From contig NZ_CP135922.1 of NCBI RefSeq assembly GCF_032399705.1, forward strand, positions 2,356,001 through 2,420,000: a stretch of 64,000 bases of DNA. Direction: 5' to 3'. The notes under the pieces are model-generated. The model was not told where the DNA came from and did not search any database. It worked only from the letters and a program-made list of their open reading frames with translations. Shown piece after piece: positions 41,252-49,842 of the stretch (position 1 is its first letter; each line of letters starts with the position of its first letter). The translations under genes were made by a program, and so were the position numbers. This stretch comes from Paenibacillus sp. BIC5C1. Its GTDB lineage: Bacteria > Bacillota > Bacilli > Paenibacillales > Paenibacillaceae.

Positions 41252-41293
41252 TAACGAAAAAGAAGCCCTCTTTCGGGGGCTTCTTTTTCGTTA
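41252..41293 (+). terminator. Strong bidirectional terminator
   Basis: AACGAAAAAGAAGCCC pairs with GGGCTTCTTTTTCGTT over about 16 bp with a short loop. Confidence 0.85.
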
Positions 41294-41508
41294 GTCTATT
41301 ATTTTCGGTGTCGCTCTCATTTTGGTGTTTGTTTCTTGTTAGAGTTATTATAAAAGGTCATATACTAACTATAAAACATAGTTGAAAGAAATTATTACTA
41401 ATGTTAGTTAATTAGTGAAAAATCAACACTAAGGCCTGAAAACATAATTTTCTGAATATTTCAGTGATTCAAGGAACGGAGAGAAATGAATACATTTTTT
41501 ATTCTACT
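41294..41508. other. AT-rich intergenic stretch
   Basis: No ORF with a plausible start is seen. The AT content rises here and stays high through the mobile region. It ends at the first tRNA-like element. Confidence 0.4.
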
Positions 41509-41577
41509 ACTCCCTTAGTTCAGTGGCAGATTACCAAAGGAAAGTTTGGAATCGGCGGTTCGATTCCGTCAGGGAGC
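41509..41577 (+). ncRNA. tRNA-like element 1
   Basis: Acceptor arms CTCCCT and AGGGAG pair. A Gly-tRNA-like D region (TAGTTCAGTGGCAGA) follows. The anticodon-like arm is CCAAA-GGAAAG-TTTGG (5-bp stem, 6-base loop). The T arm is GGCGG-TTCGATT-CCGTC. The loop is one base too short for a normal anticodon loop and the D stem pairs poorly, so this is probably not a translating tRNA. A copy at 60359 shares 25 identical 3' bases. It ends 46 bases before the pectate-lyase-like gene. Confidence 0.65.
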
Positions 41578-41622
41578 ATACTTTCAAATAAGTCATCAAA
41601 ACTAATTTAGGGAGTGATTGTG

Positions 41623-43410
41623 ATGGAAACGGAGTTAAGAGGTATGGATGGTAATCTGTTGGGAAATCAACAGATAGATCAGAAAGTTGGCAACGAAAAC
41701 GCAACTACTGAATTAGAAAACACGGTTACTAGTTTTGGGATTGTGAACGTCAAATCTTTTGGAGCAATAGGTGATGGACTCAGTCATCCATTGTCAACCT
41801 TTTACTTAACACTGGATTCAGCTAAATCGGTATACCCGCATGCGCAAAGTTTGACAGATGAAATTGATTGGTGCGCAATTCAAGCGGCGATGACCAAAGC
41901 AAAGGATCAAACTTACGGGCCAACCCGTGGTGGGACGGTATATATTCCTTCTGGCCGTTATATAATCAACCGAGCTTTGGTTGCTGAGAATATTTCGCTT
42001 TATGGAGACAAACAATCAGCCACCCTTTCGTTCACTGAATTAGGCGTTGGGGCATCTGCTATAACAATGCAACGGACAACAGGTAAACGATTTGTGTGGA
42101 GCGATATCACTTTGGTTGGACCTGGTTGGGCTGGCGGTGATTATGTGATCGGCACAAAGTCAGCTTTATGTGATGGGCTGAGAATCACGGGTACATGTAT
42201 GCCATTGCTGGAGAACATCACAATACAAAGATTCAATAACGGCATTAACGTAGCAAATGAAGCTGGCCATATTAAGCTTTTTCACTGCCACATTGAATAT
42301 AATTATTATGGTATGTATTGGTCTAGAAACACAGGTGATTATTCTGTATCTTACTCAAGCATCAATCAAAACGCATTTGCAAATTTTGCGACAAGCGCAA
42401 CAGTGGGAATTGAGGGATTGTCCATCCGGGATAGCCATGTAGGATACTCGCCGTTTAGTTTTTATTGCGAACCTGAACAAAACCAGGGTGGGAAAAATCA
42501 ATTTATGTTAGATGTTAATCTCGACCATGCACGTTTTGAACAGGTCGGGAATGCGGCGATATACGCCGATCCTTCCTTTGACTCGCATCCAAGAATCACG
42601 TCGATGAAGATAAAGAACCCTGGCTTCTCTTGGGATGTAGACAAGGCGAATCGTTTCACGCTGCCCAGTTATCCGAGAAATTACGCAATAGATATCGGCC
42701 GAGTTGAGGATGGGGATATTGTGATAGAGAGTGACAGTTACCCATTCACCCCAGGCCAAATCAACATGATGCGGGTTCGTAGTCAAGTAGCTCCTGCTCA
42801 AATTACTCTTTTGGGCAAAGGTATGGACCCGAGCAAGATTGAAGTAGTAGGGGGTGTGGCCAGGGTGCAGGCTGGTTCTTCCGTAAAGCTAACCAAAAAT
42901 GGAATTGATGAGAGAACTCCCCGGAGATTTTCGAGAGATGATCACCCAAATGATGTATGGGAAGAAGACATCACACTTGATGGTGCTTCTGGTACTCAAT
43001 ACAGAATGTCCAGAATAACGGACGGTACAAGAAGGGAAATCTTTGTTGTGAGTACTAATAATGATATGCGTATTAAACGTCCAATTTTATTGGATGGACT
43101 TTTTAACCCTGCACGTTCGTCAACCGTCCTCCCTAATCCTCGTGAAGGATCTATATACATTGATACAAGTAATACGGGTTATGAATGCATTAGGACTTAC
43201 CTGGGAGCTTCGTGGATACGTAAAGGAAGAGGAATTCTGCCTACAAGTGGAACATGGAACAGAGGTGACTATATCGAAAACTCAAACATTGTTGTTAACG
43301 GAGATTTAGGCTCAAAATATGTTGTTCGTGGCTGGCTTAGATTGACATCTTCCTCGAACAATGCTCTGGGTACAGATTGGCTAGAAGACAAAATAATGAC
43401 TGGAATGTAG
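41623..43410 (+). CDS. Pectate-lyase-superfamily beta-helix protein (tailspike-like)
   Basis: A 595-residue protein without signal peptide. An N-terminal tail (about 30 residues) leads to the Pectate_lyase_3 signature VKSFGAIGDG. The parallel beta-helix follows (GGTVYIPSGRYIINRAL, then right-handed coil repeats to about residue 360). The C-terminal third is different and could be an attachment or binding domain. ATG 41623 has GGAG 8 bases upstream. Such proteins occur as phage tailspikes and as bacterial polysaccharide depolymerases. Its place beside the integrase favours a prophage cargo gene, but a host gene is possible. Confidence 0.75.
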   Translation: METELRGMDGNLLGNQQIDQKVGNENATTELENTVTSFGIVNVKSFGAIGDGLSHPLSTFYLTLDSAKSVYPHAQSLTDEIDWCAIQAAMTKAKDQTYGPTRGGTVYIPSGRYIINRALVAENISLYGDKQSATLSFTELGVGASAITMQRTTGKRFVWSDITLVGPGWAGGDYVIGTKSALCDGLRITGTCMPLLENITIQRFNNGINVANEAGHIKLFHCHIEYNYYGMYWSRNTGDYSVSYSSINQNAFANFATSATVGIEGLSIRDSHVGYSPFSFYCEPEQNQGGKNQFMLDVNLDHARFEQVGNAAIYADPSFDSHPRITSMKIKNPGFSWDVDKANRFTLPSYPRNYAIDIGRVEDGDIVIESDSYPFTPGQINMMRVRSQVAPAQITLLGKGMDPSKIEVVGGVARVQAGSSVKLTKNGIDERTPRRFSRDDHPNDVWEEDITLDGASGTQYRMSRITDGTRREIFVVSTNNDMRIKRPILLDGLFNPARSSTVLPNPREGSIYIDTSNTGYECIRTYLGASWIRKGRGILPTSGTWNRGDYIENSNIVVNGDLGSKYVVRGWLRLTSSSNNALGTDWLEDKIMTGM

Positions 43411-43497
43411 ACTGTTGAAACAAAGGTTAAGAAGGACATGCGTACATGACTTCGTAAGTAATTATTAAAGTAATTAATCTGTTCATTCCCTTTAAAC

Positions 43498-43530
43498 AAA
43501 AATAGGCCCTCTTTCGAGGGCCTATTTTTC
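43498..43530 (+). terminator. Terminator between beta-helix gene and integrase
   Basis: AAATAGGCCCT pairs with AGGGCCTATTT around a short loop, followed by TTT. It can serve both converging genes. Confidence 0.85.
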
Positions 43531-43699
43531 ATGGGAGAGGAGTTAAATTGGCTCATGAGTTCATATATTAAATCGTGAAACACTTGGTAGATTAAGCTTT
43601 TCATAAAATATGGAGTAGAGTAGAAATGCTGTTTTTGGGTACTTTTTGCGAATTTGGCACCCAATTTGCACCCAATATCAGTATGGGAGCAGAAGAGCA

Positions 43700-44914
43700 T
43701 TATTGCGACTTCCTGGTGGGCTTGAACATGTCCTCAAATACCTCAGCAGCAGCCTTGTCCACTGATTTGAAGATATGTCCGTATATCTCCAGCATCTTGG
43801 TGTTGGTGTGCCCTACACGCTTGGCTATAGCCTCTGAGTGAACCTTCTTGAAGATCATCCAAGATACCGATGTATGTCGCAGGTCGTGTAATCTGATCGG
43901 TTTCAGACTGTGTTTGCGGTAGAAGTCTATCCAACGTTTAGTCAGGCGCTGAGGATCGGACGGGTGACCACTTAATTGGCAGAACAGAAACTCCACACCT
44001 TTTGGGGCCGTCCACTTGTCACCAAGCTTCAATTTCATTTTCTTCCATTCCGTCCTGTATAGCTTCAATTCTTCAATAGTGGCTGCTGAAAGAGCGATTT
44101 TACGATTGGATTGCTTGTTTTTTGGCCCTTTGATAACCGGCACGCCTTTCTTGAGCATGGGTATAGTTTGCTTAATATCAATATATCCTTCATCTAAGTT
44201 TATGTTTTTCCACTCAAGCCCGGCAAGCTCCCCACGCCTCATACCTGTCGTCACTGCCAACATTATTAATATCCTAACCTCTAACGCTTCTTCTTCCAGT
44301 GCGATAAACAAATCTTCTATCTCTTTTTCTTCGTAGTACTCCATTTCCTTGACGTCATCTTCCTTAGGCTTTTTAACACTGCTCATGGGGTTTTCTTTCA
44401 AGACCCTCCATTCTACTGCCTTGGCATAGATACTGCGTAGAACTCGATAATTATACACGATGGTAGCCGATCCAAGCGGTTTTCCATTCTTCTTCAAGCT
44501 GGCCTCAGGTGTACGAAGATAATCCAGATAATCAGTGATATGAAGTGTCTTAATTTTATCCATGTGCTTTTGACCGAAATAGGGGATAATACGGCGTTCA
44601 ACATGGAATTTATAATTGCCCTGGGTCTTTTCTTCAAGCTCGACCTCAACGAATTTCTTAATCCATATTTCAACAAAAGCCTTAAACGTCAGTTTTTCGG
44701 GCCGGATGTATAGCCCGGCTTCGACTTCCATTTTGAATTTCACAAGTTCTTCATCAAGATGGTTTTGTAATCTTCTAGGAGCACGTAGCAAGTCCGGATC
44801 TTCAACCCGAATTGTCTTTCTTTCAAAATCACGCTCTCCTTGACCGTCAGTACCGAGCTCAACCGTGAGTCGCCAAGAGTTCTTACCGCGTTTTTCAATG
44901 CTTCCTTTTGCCAT
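43700..44914 (-). CDS. Phage-type tyrosine recombinase (integrase)
   Basis: A 404-residue integrase. The arm-binding N-terminal domain (about residues 1-55) and the SAM-like core-binding domain (about 75-180) are followed by the catalytic domain. Catalytic residues are Arg in TTGMRRGEL, the HxxR box HDLRHTS, and His and Tyr in GHTNTKMLEIYGH. AAGGAGG lies about 8 bases before ATG 44914. The 3' end faces the host side, so the left attachment site should lie near 43410-43700. The gene marks the left end of the prophage. Confidence 0.93.
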   Translation of the reverse strand: MAKGSIEKRGKNSWRLTVELGTDGQGERDFERKTIRVEDPDLLRAPRRLQNHLDEELVKFKMEVEAGLYIRPEKLTFKAFVEIWIKKFVEVELEEKTQGNYKFHVERRIIPYFGQKHMDKIKTLHITDYLDYLRTPEASLKKNGKPLGSATIVYNYRVLRSIYAKAVEWRVLKENPMSSVKKPKEDDVKEMEYYEEKEIEDLFIALEEEALEVRILIMLAVTTGMRRGELAGLEWKNINLDEGYIDIKQTIPMLKKGVPVIKGPKNKQSNRKIALSAATIEELKLYRTEWKKMKLKLGDKWTAPKGVEFLFCQLSGHPSDPQRLTKRWIDFYRKHSLKPIRLHDLRHTSVSWMIFKKVHSEAIAKRVGHTNTKMLEIYGHIFKSVDKAAAEVFEDMFKPTRKSQ

Positions 44915-45114
44915 GGATATAAACCTCCTTATAGCCCGTTTAAGGCATTTATTTATGTGAGGGGTATAATCTATCTCACCAACATAGATAGAATGATTTT
45001 TGATTGCTTAAAGATACGAATTACCGCTAAAACTTTATTTGAGACTACGTGATCCTTATGGAAGGTAAATCTGCAATAGTGATTGAATTAGTTAAGGTAA
45101 AGGGAGGCTGAGGT

Positions 45115-45348
45115 ATGAAAAATCATGAGCTTGGTGAGTTTGTTAAAATTGGTGATAAAGAATACGAATATGACAAAGAGAAAAGAACCATCAGAAGATT
45201 CAATGAAAAGACGAAGATGTGGGTGAATGTCATATTTGCAAGCGAAGATTGTAAGGAAAGCGAAAAGGCCTTAGAACGGTTTATAGAAATGTTAACTGAT
45301 GAACACATCCGTCAGTGTATGGAAAAAATAAAAGGTCTTCGGACATAA
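45115..45348 (+). CDS. Small hypothetical protein, 77 residues
   Basis: A highly charged soluble protein. AGGGAGGCTGAGGT gives a good ribosome binding site before ATG 45115. It lies between the integrase and the lysogeny genes on the opposite strand. No family is recognised. Confidence 0.5.
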   Translation: MKNHELGEFVKIGDKEYEYDKEKRTIRRFNEKTKMWVNVIFASEDCKESEKALERFIEMLTDEHIRQCMEKIKGLRT

Positions 45349-45379
45349 TGTGTGTGATTTGGGATACTACCAATCACGG

Positions 45380-45709
45380 CTAAAACCAGCGTGCAGCTGC
45401 CTTTTTCTTATTTTGATTAAATGCCTTTTTCACGATCTCATGTAACTCATCTTTAACTGGCTTCGATTCAATAACCGCTGTGATATCGTTTGTTATATAT
45501 TTGCGTTCCCCAATTCTATGGCCTTCCGCATTAATCTGATCGGCAACAATCTTCACACTGCCCTCAATGGAATACAGGTGTAATATCTTTTCTTCCAAAG
45601 TGTTGGGAGAGTATGTTCCAATAACTTTTATGGCATGCTCCTGCAGCTTAATTTCATTCTGCAATTCAGCGATATGTTCTTTTCTACGTTCAAGACTCAC
45701 TTTATTCAT
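45380..45709 (-). CDS. Phage-associated hypothetical protein, 109 residues
   Basis: The N-terminal half is a coiled coil (RRKEHIAELQNEIKLQEHA). The second half looks like a small winged-helix region (EEKILHLYSIEGSVKIVADQ). GGAGGT lies 8 bases before ATG 45709. It could be a DNA-binding accessory of the lysogeny block, which is inference. Confidence 0.6.
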   Translation of the reverse strand: MNKVSLERRKEHIAELQNEIKLQEHAIKVIGTYSPNTLEEKILHLYSIEGSVKIVADQINAEGHRIGERKYITNDITAVIESKPVKDELHEIVKKAFNQNKKKAAARWF

Positions 45710-45805
45710 AAGGAATGACCTCCAAATTATTTAGAATTATGGTTGGGATATAATATCTTTTGTGCCCTAAGTTCAATGTTAGAAAGACATTACTTATGCA
45801 CAATA

Positions 45806-46035
45806 TTCATCGTTATGCATTAAAAATGAATGCTAGTGGTGGACAATCATACACCGCTACATAATCAACTGAAAAACTCATTTGTGGTGGACAACTGTAC
45901 CCCTCTAGCGGTGGACGATTATACCCCCAAGAAAGAAAAAAGAAATAAAAGAATAAAAGATATAAAGATATATATAAGAGAATCATCAACTGCATATCCA
46001 ATCCATGCATAAACACTCGTATAAAAAGCGGGTGT
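45806..46035 (+). repeat. Iteron, AT-rich and terminator cassette, copy 1
   Basis: Three 18-base iterons of the type GGTGGACAATCRTACMCC start near 45839, 45889 and 45911 and are partly palindromic. They are followed by an A-rich purine tract (about 45930-45980) and a hairpin (ACACTCG/CGGGTGT). A second copy lies at 60525-60757, with about 195 bases clearly alike. In frame the iterons read VVDNxTP, as in the hinge of phage replication proteins, so this is probably the internal origin of a decayed O-like gene. Confidence 0.6.
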
Positions 46036-46134
46036 ATTTGTTATTCACAGATAGAGTTGAAATAGAGGCAACATCACTGAGCAGATAAACAGGATCAGAT
46101 GTCGCTTATGTATGAGCAGAGTGTACAGGTGATA

Positions 46135-46332
46135 TTAAACATACCCCTCACGATTCTTGTGATTGATATACTTTTCAAGAACCTCATCCAGGTTATGAGC
46201 TACAGCACCGTGCTTGTCTAATACCTTTTGTATTATACATTTAGCAAACTGTCTGAGGATACGATCTGACTGTTCTGGCGTACCTTCACAGATGTACTCA
46301 ATTGAGAATGAATTTTTCCTTATATTTGACAT
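46135..46332 (-). CDS. Small phage-associated hypothetical protein, 65 residues
   Basis: A small acidic/basic protein beginning MSNIRKNSF. ATG 46332 is preferred because GGAGG lies 8 bases away, while the frame is open five codons further. It lies just downstream of the repressor on the same strand. The function is unknown. Confidence 0.5.
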   Translation of the reverse strand: MSNIRKNSFSIEYICEGTPEQSDRILRQFAKCIIQKVLDKHGAVAHNLDEVLEKYINHKNREGYV

Positions 46333-46387
46333 CGTTAGTTCCTCCAATAATCACATTTTGATTGATGCTTTCGTAATTTCGAATTAT

Positions 46388-47062
46388 TCATGTTTCTGAG
46401 AATAGGGCATCCAAATAGTTTTCAATTAAAGTCCTTTCTTTCTCAGTAATGGCATGTCCTTTATAAGTAATTCTTCCGTTTCTGTTGAGCAGTGCATACA
46501 AATCCTCTAGGATACTGTAATTTTTAATTCCATATGGTTGATGCTCGTATTTTGGATTAAACCAAAGATGGTATTTATGGGCTAGGTCCTGTAAATCTTG
46601 TAGTAACTCCCACTTGATAGATGTATTTTCTATATCGAGTACCATGTCAATATATTGTTCAACAATATCAGAATGCTTAGTTCCAGGCTTAATATGGATT
46701 GTTTTATTGGGCTTTAGATTATGTTTGATAAATAGCCTTTCGAGGCATTCTTCGAATTCGCCTTGTCTTTCTATGGCGAATGGGAGTTCATTATCACCTA
46801 TTAATAGTTTTACGAAATTCCTTAGATGTACATCAAAAGGGCTGCGATCCTTCCCCGCTTTGGACAATAAATCCATATAATCCACGCCAAGCCCATCTGC
46901 GAGTTTCATCAAAATATCATCAGTAGGGATCCCTCTGTTTCCCGTTTCAATTTGAGAAATATATGATTGTGAAATTCCTGATCCCTCGGCAAGCTTGCTT
47001 GTTGTTAAGCCCTTACCTTTCCTCAATTCTCTAAGATAAGATCCAAATTCTTTTTCATGCAT
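46388..47062 (-). CDS. Prophage XRE-family repressor
   Basis: A 224-residue protein with an N-terminal HTH_3 domain (about residues 8-63, recognition region SGISQSYISQIETG). The C-terminal part is of unknown type and lacks the S24 protease Ser-Lys motifs that I could recognise. It is divergent from the Cro-like gene across a 140-base operator region. It is the likely lysogeny repressor. Confidence 0.85.
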   Translation of the reverse strand: MHEKEFGSYLRELRKGKGLTTSKLAEGSGISQSYISQIETGNRGIPTDDILMKLADGLGVDYMDLLSKAGKDRSPFDVHLRNFVKLLIGDNELPFAIERQGEFEECLERLFIKHNLKPNKTIHIKPGTKHSDIVEQYIDMVLDIENTSIKWELLQDLQDLAHKYHLWFNPKYEHQPYGIKNYSILEDLYALLNRNGRITYKGHAITEKERTLIENYLDALFSET

Positions 47063-47100
47063 TGTTTATCCCTCCTGCAAACATTATAAATCAAAGATAA

Positions 47101-47192
47101 TTACTTTGTAATACTATTTTTATTGTTTTTATTGCATTGTAATAAAAATGAGTGTATTATCACATTGTAATAATTAAATATTACATTGCAAA
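47101..47192. promoter_or_regulatory. Lysogeny switch operators
   Basis: Four related palindromes lie between the divergent repressor and Cro-like genes. They are ATTACTTTGTAAT (47101-47113), TTATTGCATTGTAATAA (about 47130-47146), TTATCACATTGTAATAA (about 47158-47174) and ATTACATTGCAA (about 47181-47192). The consensus is TTATTRC-WTT-GTAATAA. The last overlaps the start region of the Cro-like gene. Confidence 0.75.
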
Positions 47193-47203
47193 GGAGGTGC
47201 GAA

Positions 47204-47437
47204 ATGAGGATAAAAGTAAAAGAAATACAGTCTCTTAATGAAAAAATCATCATGAAGGGATTTAGTAAAAGTGCCTTCAGTAAAGAAATTGAGCTTTCTC
47301 AACCAATGACAGTACAAATAACGAACGGTGAACGTAGTCCATCCCCCCGAACTGCAAAGCGCATCTGTGAAGTGCTTGAATGCGAATGGTCTGATTTATT
47401 CGAAATTGTTAAAACACCTCAGGGCGTAAACAAATAA
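47204..47437 (+). CDS. Cro-like XRE-family regulator
   Basis: A 77-residue helix-turn-helix protein (SAFSKEIELSQPMTVQITNG as DNA-binding unit). It is divergent from the repressor and should control the lytic/lysogenic switch. The start is the ATG after AAAGGAGGTG, where a TTG six codons upstream would place the binding site inside the gene. Confidence 0.8.
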   Translation: MRIKVKEIQSLNEKIIMKGFSKSAFSKEIELSQPMTVQITNGERSPSPRTAKRICEVLECEWSDLFEIVKTPQGVNK

Positions 47438-47652
47438 GTTAGTGCTCGAAAGCTTATCATCAGCATTCCCCCATTCAAATGAATTAAGCATCACTTCATA
47501 GCTCATCTAGCTGCACGGTGCTTAGATCATAAGTGTCTTAAATAGGATTGTAGCGTATTTATATTATGCCTTAGTATTTGGTCATTAATTGCAAGTCTAC
47601 TTGAAATTCATTTCTTCAAAGACACGAAACTCGACTGAAATGAGGAACTAGA

Positions 47653-47943
47653 ATGTACTTGAATGAGGAGAAGGAAACGGTTTGCGTATTCGACTACGTT
47701 AGCGACAGTTGGGAAGTGTATAGCTGCGTTCCTCGGCATATAACCAAGCTGAACAAATTAGCAGCACCGTTTTGGGAGGAGTTAACCAGTGGAAAGGTGA
47801 CGGCTGCAAAGTGGAGGCTTAACAGTTCTCAGGTCAGATTCGCAATGGAGCGTACATCTAAACCGACCAAAGAGCAGCGGGAGGCCGCTAGTATCAGAAT
47901 GAAACAACTGCACCAGAAACGTGTCTTGGAAGACACGTTATAA
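47653..47943 (+). CDS. Phage early-region hypothetical protein, 96 residues
   Basis: A small protein with an N-terminal beta-rich part and a basic helical C-terminus (TKEQREAASIRMKQLHQKR). It starts ATG 47653 with GAGGAA upstream. The 215 bases before it hold no evident gene. The function is unknown. Confidence 0.6.
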   Translation: MYLNEEKETVCVFDYVSDSWEVYSCVPRHITKLNKLAAPFWEELTSGKVTAAKWRLNSSQVRFAMERTSKPTKEQREAASIRMKQLHQKRVLEDTL

Positions 47944-47973
47944 CTCTTAAAAGCGAAGGGGAGAACCTATATC

Positions 47974-48324
47974 ATGCGTAATCCAAGAGTAAGACGAAAC
48001 ACGCCAACTGTAATTGTCCAGCAAGCAGCTCCGACATATCAAACTCCGGAAGTAATAGAGAGGAAATTGGATATCGATCCACAGCAATTCTTGCAGCAGT
48101 TGGGGCAAATGATTATTCAGCAGCAGGTTGTTCAGGAACAGCCTCAAACTATGACGGTTAAAGAGGCAGCCAGGTACCTCAGAATCTCTGAATGGCTGTT
48201 GTATGACATGGTCCGGAAAGATCAGATCCCGTCATTCAAGGTCCGCTCTAAGATTTTCTTTCGTCAACATGATCTGGAAGGGTGGATCAGTCAGAATACT
48301 AGCTCATGCGGATTGAGAAGTTAG
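47974..48324 (+). CDS. Excisionase-family helix-turn-helix protein
   Basis: A 116-residue protein. The C-terminal half is an HTH_17/excisionase-type winged helix (TVKEAARYLRISEWLLYDMV, then KVRSKIFFRQHDLEGWI). The N-terminal 45 residues are Gln-rich. It may be the excisionase partner of the integrase or an early regulator. GAAGGGGAG precedes ATG 47974. Confidence 0.75.
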   Translation: MRNPRVRRNTPTVIVQQAAPTYQTPEVIERKLDIDPQQFLQQLGQMIIQQQVVQEQPQTMTVKEAARYLRISEWLLYDMVRKDQIPSFKVRSKIFFRQHDLEGWISQNTSSCGLRS

Positions 48325-48333
48325 GTGGTGCAA

Positions 48334-48630
48334 ATGAATACGGCACAGAGAATAGTATCTCATCGGTTATTGGAATTACTGAGCAACTTGGATACTAAAC
48401 GTAAAGAACTGGAGCAGGTGGGAATCCAGTTGGAACTAATGACTGATTTATATGAGCAGGTAGGAAATTCATTGTTTGAGGTAAACGGGATCGATCCTGC
48501 CAAAGCCAATGTGCTTTGGATGAGCTTGGAAGACTTTATCTCAGGGCAAATTCAGAGTTACGAACTATTTAGCCTCTTAAAAGGGAATGGGGCGGTGGTG
48601 ACACTATGTGACAACATATCGAGTCAATAA
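48334..48630 (+). CDS. Phage early-region hypothetical protein, 98 residues
   Basis: An alpha-helical acidic protein. ATG 48334 is preferred to GTG 48325 because GGTGG is then properly placed. It overlaps the replication gene by 23 bases. The function is unknown. Confidence 0.55.
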   Translation: MNTAQRIVSHRLLELLSNLDTKRKELEQVGIQLELMTDLYEQVGNSLFEVNGIDPAKANVLWMSLEDFISGQIQSYELFSLLKGNGAVVTLCDNISSQ

Positions 48631-49249
48631 ACAGGGGGAAACTGCACCAGCATTTACCCGAGTACTCAATGAGTCATTACAAGACACCCGGTTAAGCTTC
48701 AAGGCCAGAGGGCTATTAGCTTATATGCTTTCTAAGCCGGATAACTTTAAGTTTCATATTGATGAACTGATCAAGCATGCAACAGACGGCAAAGACAGTA
48801 TCCGGGCTGGGATGAAGGAGCTTGAGAAGTGGGGTTATCTAAAACGATATTCCATAAAGGAAAAAGGTAAAATTGTCTCCTGGGTGCTGGATGTATACGA
48901 AAAACCAAAATCGGGTTTTCCACAACTGGAAAATCCAACGCTAATAACTAATGTTAAAGAAATAACGAATGATAAAGATTTAAAGGATTACCTCTTCTTA
49001 TCAGCAGAGGACCGCTATTCACAAATATATAATACCATTTATCACAAAAAATTCGGCAAAGATCATCCGAAGGTCACAATGAAACAAATGGAACAGATTC
49101 GAGAGGGAATTGCAGATCTGCATGAGATAGGAGTTACAGAAGAGGATTACACAGAAGCAGTTGAAAAACACCTTGAGAATTTACCTCGGAAAAATGACGG
49201 GAAGATATTCCCCTTTCTTAAGGCTCACATGAGGCATTTTGTTCTTTGA
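48608..49249 (+). CDS. Phage replication initiation protein (HTH, DnaD/O-like)
   Basis: A 213-residue protein with an N-terminal helix-turn-helix domain typical of phage replication proteins (LSFKARGLLAYMLSKPD about residues 26-42). A short hinge and a C-terminal helical part follow. At the hinge the DNA has an internal palindrome TTTTCCA-CAAC-TGGAAAA (48916-48933) followed by AT-rich sequence, as expected for an origin inside the initiator gene. The start is GTG 48608. The protein is shorter than many homologues. Confidence 0.7.
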   Translation: MTTYRVNKQGETAPAFTRVLNESLQDTRLSFKARGLLAYMLSKPDNFKFHIDELIKHATDGKDSIRAGMKELEKWGYLKRYSIKEKGKIVSWVLDVYEKPKSGFPQLENPTLITNVKEITNDKDLKDYLFLSAEDRYSQIYNTIYHKKFGKDHPKVTMKQMEQIREGIADLHEIGVTEEDYTEAVEKHLENLPRKNDGKIFPFLKAHMRHFVL

Positions 49250-49338
49250 AAAGTTCTAATTTTTTTGAAGAGAGAAAATATAGCTTTATGAAAGGATCTA
49301 CTTTCAAAGTATACCCTTCATGGGAGGTGCCTATTTTA

Positions 49339-49446
49339 ATGTCACTTAGTGATCTTGCAAAGCTTTGGCGTGATAGAAATCCTCTTCAATGTGCAATCAT
49401 CCTTCGTAATCTGCAGAACAGGAAACAAGCTAAGACAGACCGATAG
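49339..49446 (+). CDS. Very small phage protein, 35 residues
   Basis: A short ORF with an excellent site (GGAGGTG) 9 bases before ATG 49339. It is preferred to a 66-codon frame from 49246 that has no binding site. The function is unknown. Confidence 0.45.
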   Translation: MSLSDLAKLWRDRNPLQCAIILRNLQNRKQAKTDR

Positions 49447-49485
49447 TAAGTAACGGTAGCTATACCTGAGAGGAGGTGATTAGTT

Positions 49486-49827
49486 TTGAGGCATAAAAAA
49501 GATATTTCCAACGATCCAAGGCTTTCAAAGAATGCCCAGAAGAAAATCGAAAGCATTCTCTCCGAAGTACATCTTCTCATTCTCGTGGAGCAGCCGAATG
49601 AGACTTGTCAGAAAGTGGTCTCGATCGTTGATTGTTTGTCCGATATTGAAAAGCGCATTATACAGGAGAAGTACTTGAACAAAGAGGCTGAGTATAGAAC
49701 ACATCAATTTGTTTATGAATCAATGGATATTAGCGAAAAATCCTACAGAAAATCTCGACAGGCTGCGTTTGTGAAAATTGCATTAGGCCTTGAACTTGTT
49801 GACATATTTAAGATTGAACAGGATTAG
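49486..49827 (+). CDS. ArpU-type phage late transcription regulator
   Basis: A 113-residue protein with a sigma-like layout (IEKRIIQEKYLN, then MDISEKSYRKSRQAAFVKIA) typical of the ArpU/RinA family that activates late phage genes. TTG 49486 follows GAGAGGAGGTGATTAG. It should turn on packaging and head genes, but those genes are missing downstream. Confidence 0.75.
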   Translation: MRHKKDISNDPRLSKNAQKKIESILSEVHLLILVEQPNETCQKVVSIVDCLSDIEKRIIQEKYLNKEAEYRTHQFVYESMDISEKSYRKSRQAAFVKIALGLELVDIFKIEQD

Positions 49828-49842
49828 AAGGGAGCAAACATA

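Noticed and set aside
45830..46012. 60-codon frame over iteron copy 1
   Set aside because: There is no start site, and the second copy of the repeat is broken in the same frame. It is treated as origin-type repeat DNA, not as a gene.
45806..46035. Iterons taken as a CRISPR array
   Set aside because: Only three units, spacing is irregular, the units form part of one reading frame, and no cas genes are present.
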